Source: Chondrilla cf. caribensis (lineage: Eukaryota > Porifera > Demospongiae > Chondrillida > Chondrillidae). From it: a stretch of 64,000 nucleotides of DNA. The notes beneath the pieces were generated by a model. That model did no database searches and was not told the DNA's origin. It worked only from the letters and a program-made list of their open reading frames with translations. Shown here piece after piece: positions 60,922 to 64,000 of the stretch. The number at the start of each line of letters is the position of its first letter. The first letter of the stretch is position 1. The position numbers and the translations under genes were made by a program. The stretch is taken from contig OZ026553.1 in assembly GCA_964020155.1 (NCBI GenBank), positions 1,298,979 through 1,362,978 of the forward strand. Reading direction: 5' to 3'.

Positions 60922-60960
60922 GCACGCACACACACACACACATGCAAACACACTCACACG
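60813..60960. repeat. (CA)n/(CACG)n microsatellite
   Basis: CA runs interrupted by CGCACGCACG blocks. Confidence 0.95.
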
Positions 60961-61042
60961 CACGTATATGCACATGTTCCCATCACACACACACACACAT
61001 GTACACACACACTACACACACATATATTCACATATTCCCATT

Positions 61043-61044
<2 letters not shown>

Positions 61045-61122
<78 letters not shown>
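61045..61122. repeat. (CA)n microsatellite
   Basis: Pure CA run; the equivalent tract at 1769-1804 is in the duplicated segment. Confidence 0.95.
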
Positions 61123-61124
<2 letters not shown>

Positions 61125-61149
61125 GCACACATACGCATGTATGTGCAGA

Positions 61150-62027
61150 TATTATTATGATACATTTTTGATATTTGACTACATTTTGATCCTACCTAAT
61201 TATCCACCATGTACGTACGTACTTGTACAATATTATAATGCAATAATTATGTACATTATTAATATATTATTATTCTTATGTTAAATCCAAATCCAGCTAG
61301 ATCCGAATGGGATAAATAATCAAGACTATAATCAGACATTATATCATTTAAAATACAAAATCATACTAATTATAATTGAAATTATTGTTTCCACACGCAG
61401 AACGGATTCAGCAACTACTGCTGCATGCTTGCATACACAATTTAATCATTAAAACGATGTATTGACTCAAACTTTATTATTGATTTTCTAATTATATGTA
61501 GTATTTTGTATTTGCCAATGTACGTATATTTTTTCATCATAAGATTGTATTTCACCACACTAATATAATCATTGAACTTTTAACATGATTCCCAATCATA
61601 ATGCAGTCAACAGCTTATAATTGCATATGCATGGAACTCGATTTATTATTTAAAAAAATTTAATGGTAGTTATAATATTTTTTATATGTTGTCATTATTA
61701 TAATCATGAAGTATTTAATAACATAATATTAATCAATGCTATATAATACAACACACAGCAGAAATGTGATTAATGGCTATGAGGGTTCAGTCAGGTCATG
61801 ATGGTCCAACATAATGGGTCCTGTCTGTAGGGGCATAGTGTTCTTGGAGCCTCTCACTTACAACAGTCGGTTCCACGCTTTGGACACTTGCAAGAATCTC
61901 CACATTTGCACGAATCCCCTTGCCTGCAAACATGTAGAAAGAATGAGCAAAATGACAGAGTTTTGTGCATGAGGAGTAGTGTTCTACACCATTGTGGGGG
62001 TGGTCATAACATTTGGCAAAAAGTATG

Positions 62028-62091
<64 letters not shown>

Positions 62092-62110
62092 ACCTAAGAA
62101 CCTTATAATG
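61150..62110. repeat. Segmental duplicate of 1840-2760
   Basis: Colinear with the left end: the FDPT stop region, CCAGATCCGAATGGGAT-type words, the AT-rich convergent region, GGGTTCAGTCAGGTCATGAT, the metallothionein exon, and the CA tract followed by CTAAGAACCTTATAATGTAG. Confidence 0.9.
61854..61923 (-). pseudogene. Second metallothionein-like last exon, one base shorter
   Basis: Same acceptor TTTGCAG and TGA as at 2488-2558, but 70 instead of 71 nt: GCAAGGGGATTCG here against GCAAGGGGGATTTG there. The Cys frame (GDSCKCGDSCKCPKRGTDCC) is kept after the change but needs a different entry phase, and one Cys has become Arg. With phase 1 entry the Cys frame is lost. Probably a pseudogene, unless this copy is the original and the other carries an insertion. 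Confidence 0.5.
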
Positions 62111-62600
62111 TAGCTACTGGATACCCTTCCAGACCACCCTTCCGGCACCTATTGGCACTGTGCCTGGATGTTGAAGGGTAACCTGGGTTGCCCATACACA
62201 TGTCGATGGCTGGTCCAGGCACTGCAGTTGATCCCACATACAAACCAACAAGTCATGAACCAATACACGAACACCCAATAAGTCACACAAGTCGCGATCA
62301 GAAATAGACGTTCAGTCAAAAATACCTCTATGCGATAATGATTACAAAGGTAAGGTGAGGTCGCCTAATTTCAGACAGTCGGTAATTCCAGACACCTCAA
62401 TTTCTCGCCAGTTCAGTCAGCACTGGACAGACCACAGTATGGTTCACCTTGCTAGGTGAGTGAGCAGTAAGTGGTCAAGTTATCACTGATAATTTCTTTA
62501 AAATGTGGACAGAAACTGAGACTGTCGGAAATTAGGCGATGAATGTACTGTACAAAAGTGAATATATCGCATTGAAACAAAATATTGATGTCCAAACATA
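62110..62600. repeat. Third copy of the 46780-47260 / 52480-52930 segment
   Basis: CCTGGATGTTGAAGGGTAAC, GGCGTTCAGTCAAAAATA-type words and CGCCTAATTTCAGACAGTCG follow in the same order and lead directly into the first exon at 62602, as block B does into 53801. Confidence 0.85.
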
Positions 62601-62601
62601 C

Positions 62602-62686
62602 CTGGTGCCAGGTCGGGTCTCCAACGTCGAATGTCATCAAACACAGGCAAATCAGGCAGTTGAGGGGCAACCAAACGTTCGGCCAT
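62602..62686 (-). CDS. Paralogous first exon (copy 2 of start cassette)
   Basis: ATG in CCCAAAATGGCC, then AERLVAPQLPDLPVFDD and ends RRWRPDLAP before donor CCAG/GTATGT, phase 1 out. Same leader and same phase as the exon at 53801-53891. Either the start of a second ROC-COR-type gene reduced to its first exon, or an alternative first exon. Confidence 0.55.
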
Positions 62687-63300
62687 TTTGGGACTCGGGT
62701 GTTCCCCAGCCCAAACACGCGTCATCGGCCACGTGTCCACAAGAGGATGTGAGACTGAAGAAGACGTTTGACCACGAGAGTCTGAAACTAGATGTTTGAT
62801 TGTTCTGCTTTACTTATAGGTATGTTCACAAGTGTTCTGACGTGGTTCTGTACCGACGAGTACCCAATACAGCCATAAGTACTTCTAGTATTGAGTACAC
62901 ACTCAGTCTAATCTTAGTCTGTCGTAAATTCTCTGGTTGGTCCAAATTGTCAGTCTTCGTCTGTATGATGCGATCCAGTGTAGTGGACTCCTTATCAGCA
63001 TCTCAACCTGATCAGTGCACTTGTCCGCACTAAATCTGTACGACCTCTGTGATAATAGCTAATGTAGGCGATGATCTAAACCTGACCGTCTGGAATTATT
63101 TTAATCTCTGAATCATTTATCGACTCGTTCCTGTTCGCTCTATTGCAATAGCTGTCGATCACTCCACGTGTCCGTCCAGCTATTGGTAGAGCGTTCCCCG
63201 AGTAGTGTGAGCCTCGTCTCAATGTCTACTTGACGTGTACGAGACTAGTTCGTGAACGAGTACATGCATTTCTGGTTTAGTGCTGATGTCAACTTGGTGT
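62687..63300. repeat. Start cassette copy 2: shared upstream region and duplicated segment
   Basis: Matches 53892-54480. The plus-strand frame CPQEDVRLKKTFD has a CACGAGAGTCTGAAACTAGA insertion-like stretch before GATTGTTCTGC, so the plus-strand exon is altered here. Confidence 0.8.
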
Positions 63301-63301
63301 G

Positions 63302-63465
63302 TAGAGAGTCACTTCTGAGGACAGTGGACAATGACAGTGAAGAGTTGTATAGCTCATATCATATCCACGCCACAATTATCGTCACCTTTGTGATATTTTG
63401 TTACTGTTCAGCTATTTCCCCATATTTTGTGTCAAAATGTCGTCTTTGTTAATCAGTATAGTCTG
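63302..63465 (+). other. Possible exon fragment related to 59320-59401
   Basis: After TTGGTGTGTAG one frame reads ESLLRTVDNDSEELYSS, similar to KSLQTSVDEDGKDKL. The following TCATATCCACRCCACAATTA also occurs at 22987-23040. Confidence 0.35.
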
Positions 63466-63626
63466 AGCTGTAGACTGTGTGCATTAGTTGTTGGTTTGTG
63501 TGCATTTATTTCCCTTAAATATTGTTATCCCGGATGCAGCATGCAACGTCAGAACCAAATACACAAGTGTACATATGTAATATCCATGGAAGAGAGTGTG
63601 TGTTGACATGTCTTATATTGCTGCCA

Positions 63627-63685
63627 CTAGGTACACGGTCCAATGGAGCTGGAATGATCTGGTGGTGAGAATAACGACTCATCTC
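63627..63685 (-). CDS. Possible terminal exon of a minus-strand gene entering from the right
   Basis: Strong acceptor CTCTTCGCCGTCTCTCACAG, then phase 1 entry gives GDESLFSPPDHSSSIGPCT-stop. FSPPD recalls the first exon at 53801. The rest of the gene would lie beyond the window. Confidence 0.3.
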
Positions 63686-64000
63686 CTGTGAGAGACGGCG
63701 AAGAGAAGAAGAAATAAGAGACAGTATGAACTGTATGTTGGTCCTGGTGGTGTCTGTTCTCTGTTCACAAAAGAACACCACATGTAGTACTTCCTGTGGT
63801 GTTCTGCTATTCCAAGAGTCCTAGCCTACACAATTGATGGTGCACAATTGAGTGACCACCCAGTACCTCCATAGAATGACTTTCAGCTCATATTTCTACT
63901 CTGGTATGAGGTGATACTGATGTAGGGAGAGGAAGTCAACTTTGATATCTGTTCACCAAATCACATCACATCAAACTCATCCTCACATCCATGCACACTT
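63686..64000. other. Right edge, no supported gene
   Basis: Nothing recognisable. Confidence 0.4.

Overview
This is eukaryotic DNA, almost certainly an invertebrate animal and most plausibly a sponge. The protein families are metazoan: a condensin II kleisin (NCAPH2), a fibrocystin-L/PKHD1L1-like receptor, a ROC-COR GTPase with a C-terminal Death domain, and a metallothionein. Introns are short with GT..AG ends, and the non-coding DNA is AT-rich and crowded with minisatellites, CA microsatellites and small inverted-repeat transposons. The sponge assignment is inference from the ROC-COR-Death gene and the compact introns. Most long open frames are stop-free tandem repeats, not genes.

Layout. 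0-2.6 kb: minisatellites, the last two exons of an unknown plus-strand gene, and a convergent metallothionein last exon. 2.86-8.1 kb: a satellite of about 28 monomers of about 187 bp. 8.5 kb: a minus-strand terminal exon resembling NDUFV3. 10.3-22.8 kb: exons of a minus-strand fibrocystin-L-like gene (IPT, cupredoxin-like, G8 and beta-helix regions) with several apparent disruptions, so it is called as a probable pseudogene. 22.8-25.2 kb: plus-strand C-terminal half of NCAPH2 with one in-frame TAG. 25.2-26 kb: AT-rich convergent 3' region.

26-53.9 kb: the central gene, on the minus strand. A short first exon is followed by at least eight small exons and then one 2.17-kb exon encoding a P-loop ROC-COR region, a linker exon and a Death-domain exon. 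Most of the upstream exons begin and end in phase 1, and four carry a related helical unit that I infer to be CARD-like. The gene looks like an innate-immunity or cell-death signalling protein. Its introns have grown by segmental duplication, which also copied unit exons, and they host Tc1/mariner-like, piggyBac-like, hAT-like and other non-autonomous elements.

54-64 kb: a region built from copies of the other parts. It holds a second head-to-head start cassette, two exon-carrying CAGGGCTC elements, NCAPH2 N-terminal/middle-like exons, two large minisatellites, a second copy of the 1.84-2.76 kb metallothionein region, and a third start cassette with a paralogous first exon. The whole window reads as a fast-evolving locus of duplicated and partly decayed gene pieces. 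I saw no tRNA, rRNA, CRISPR array or viral gene.
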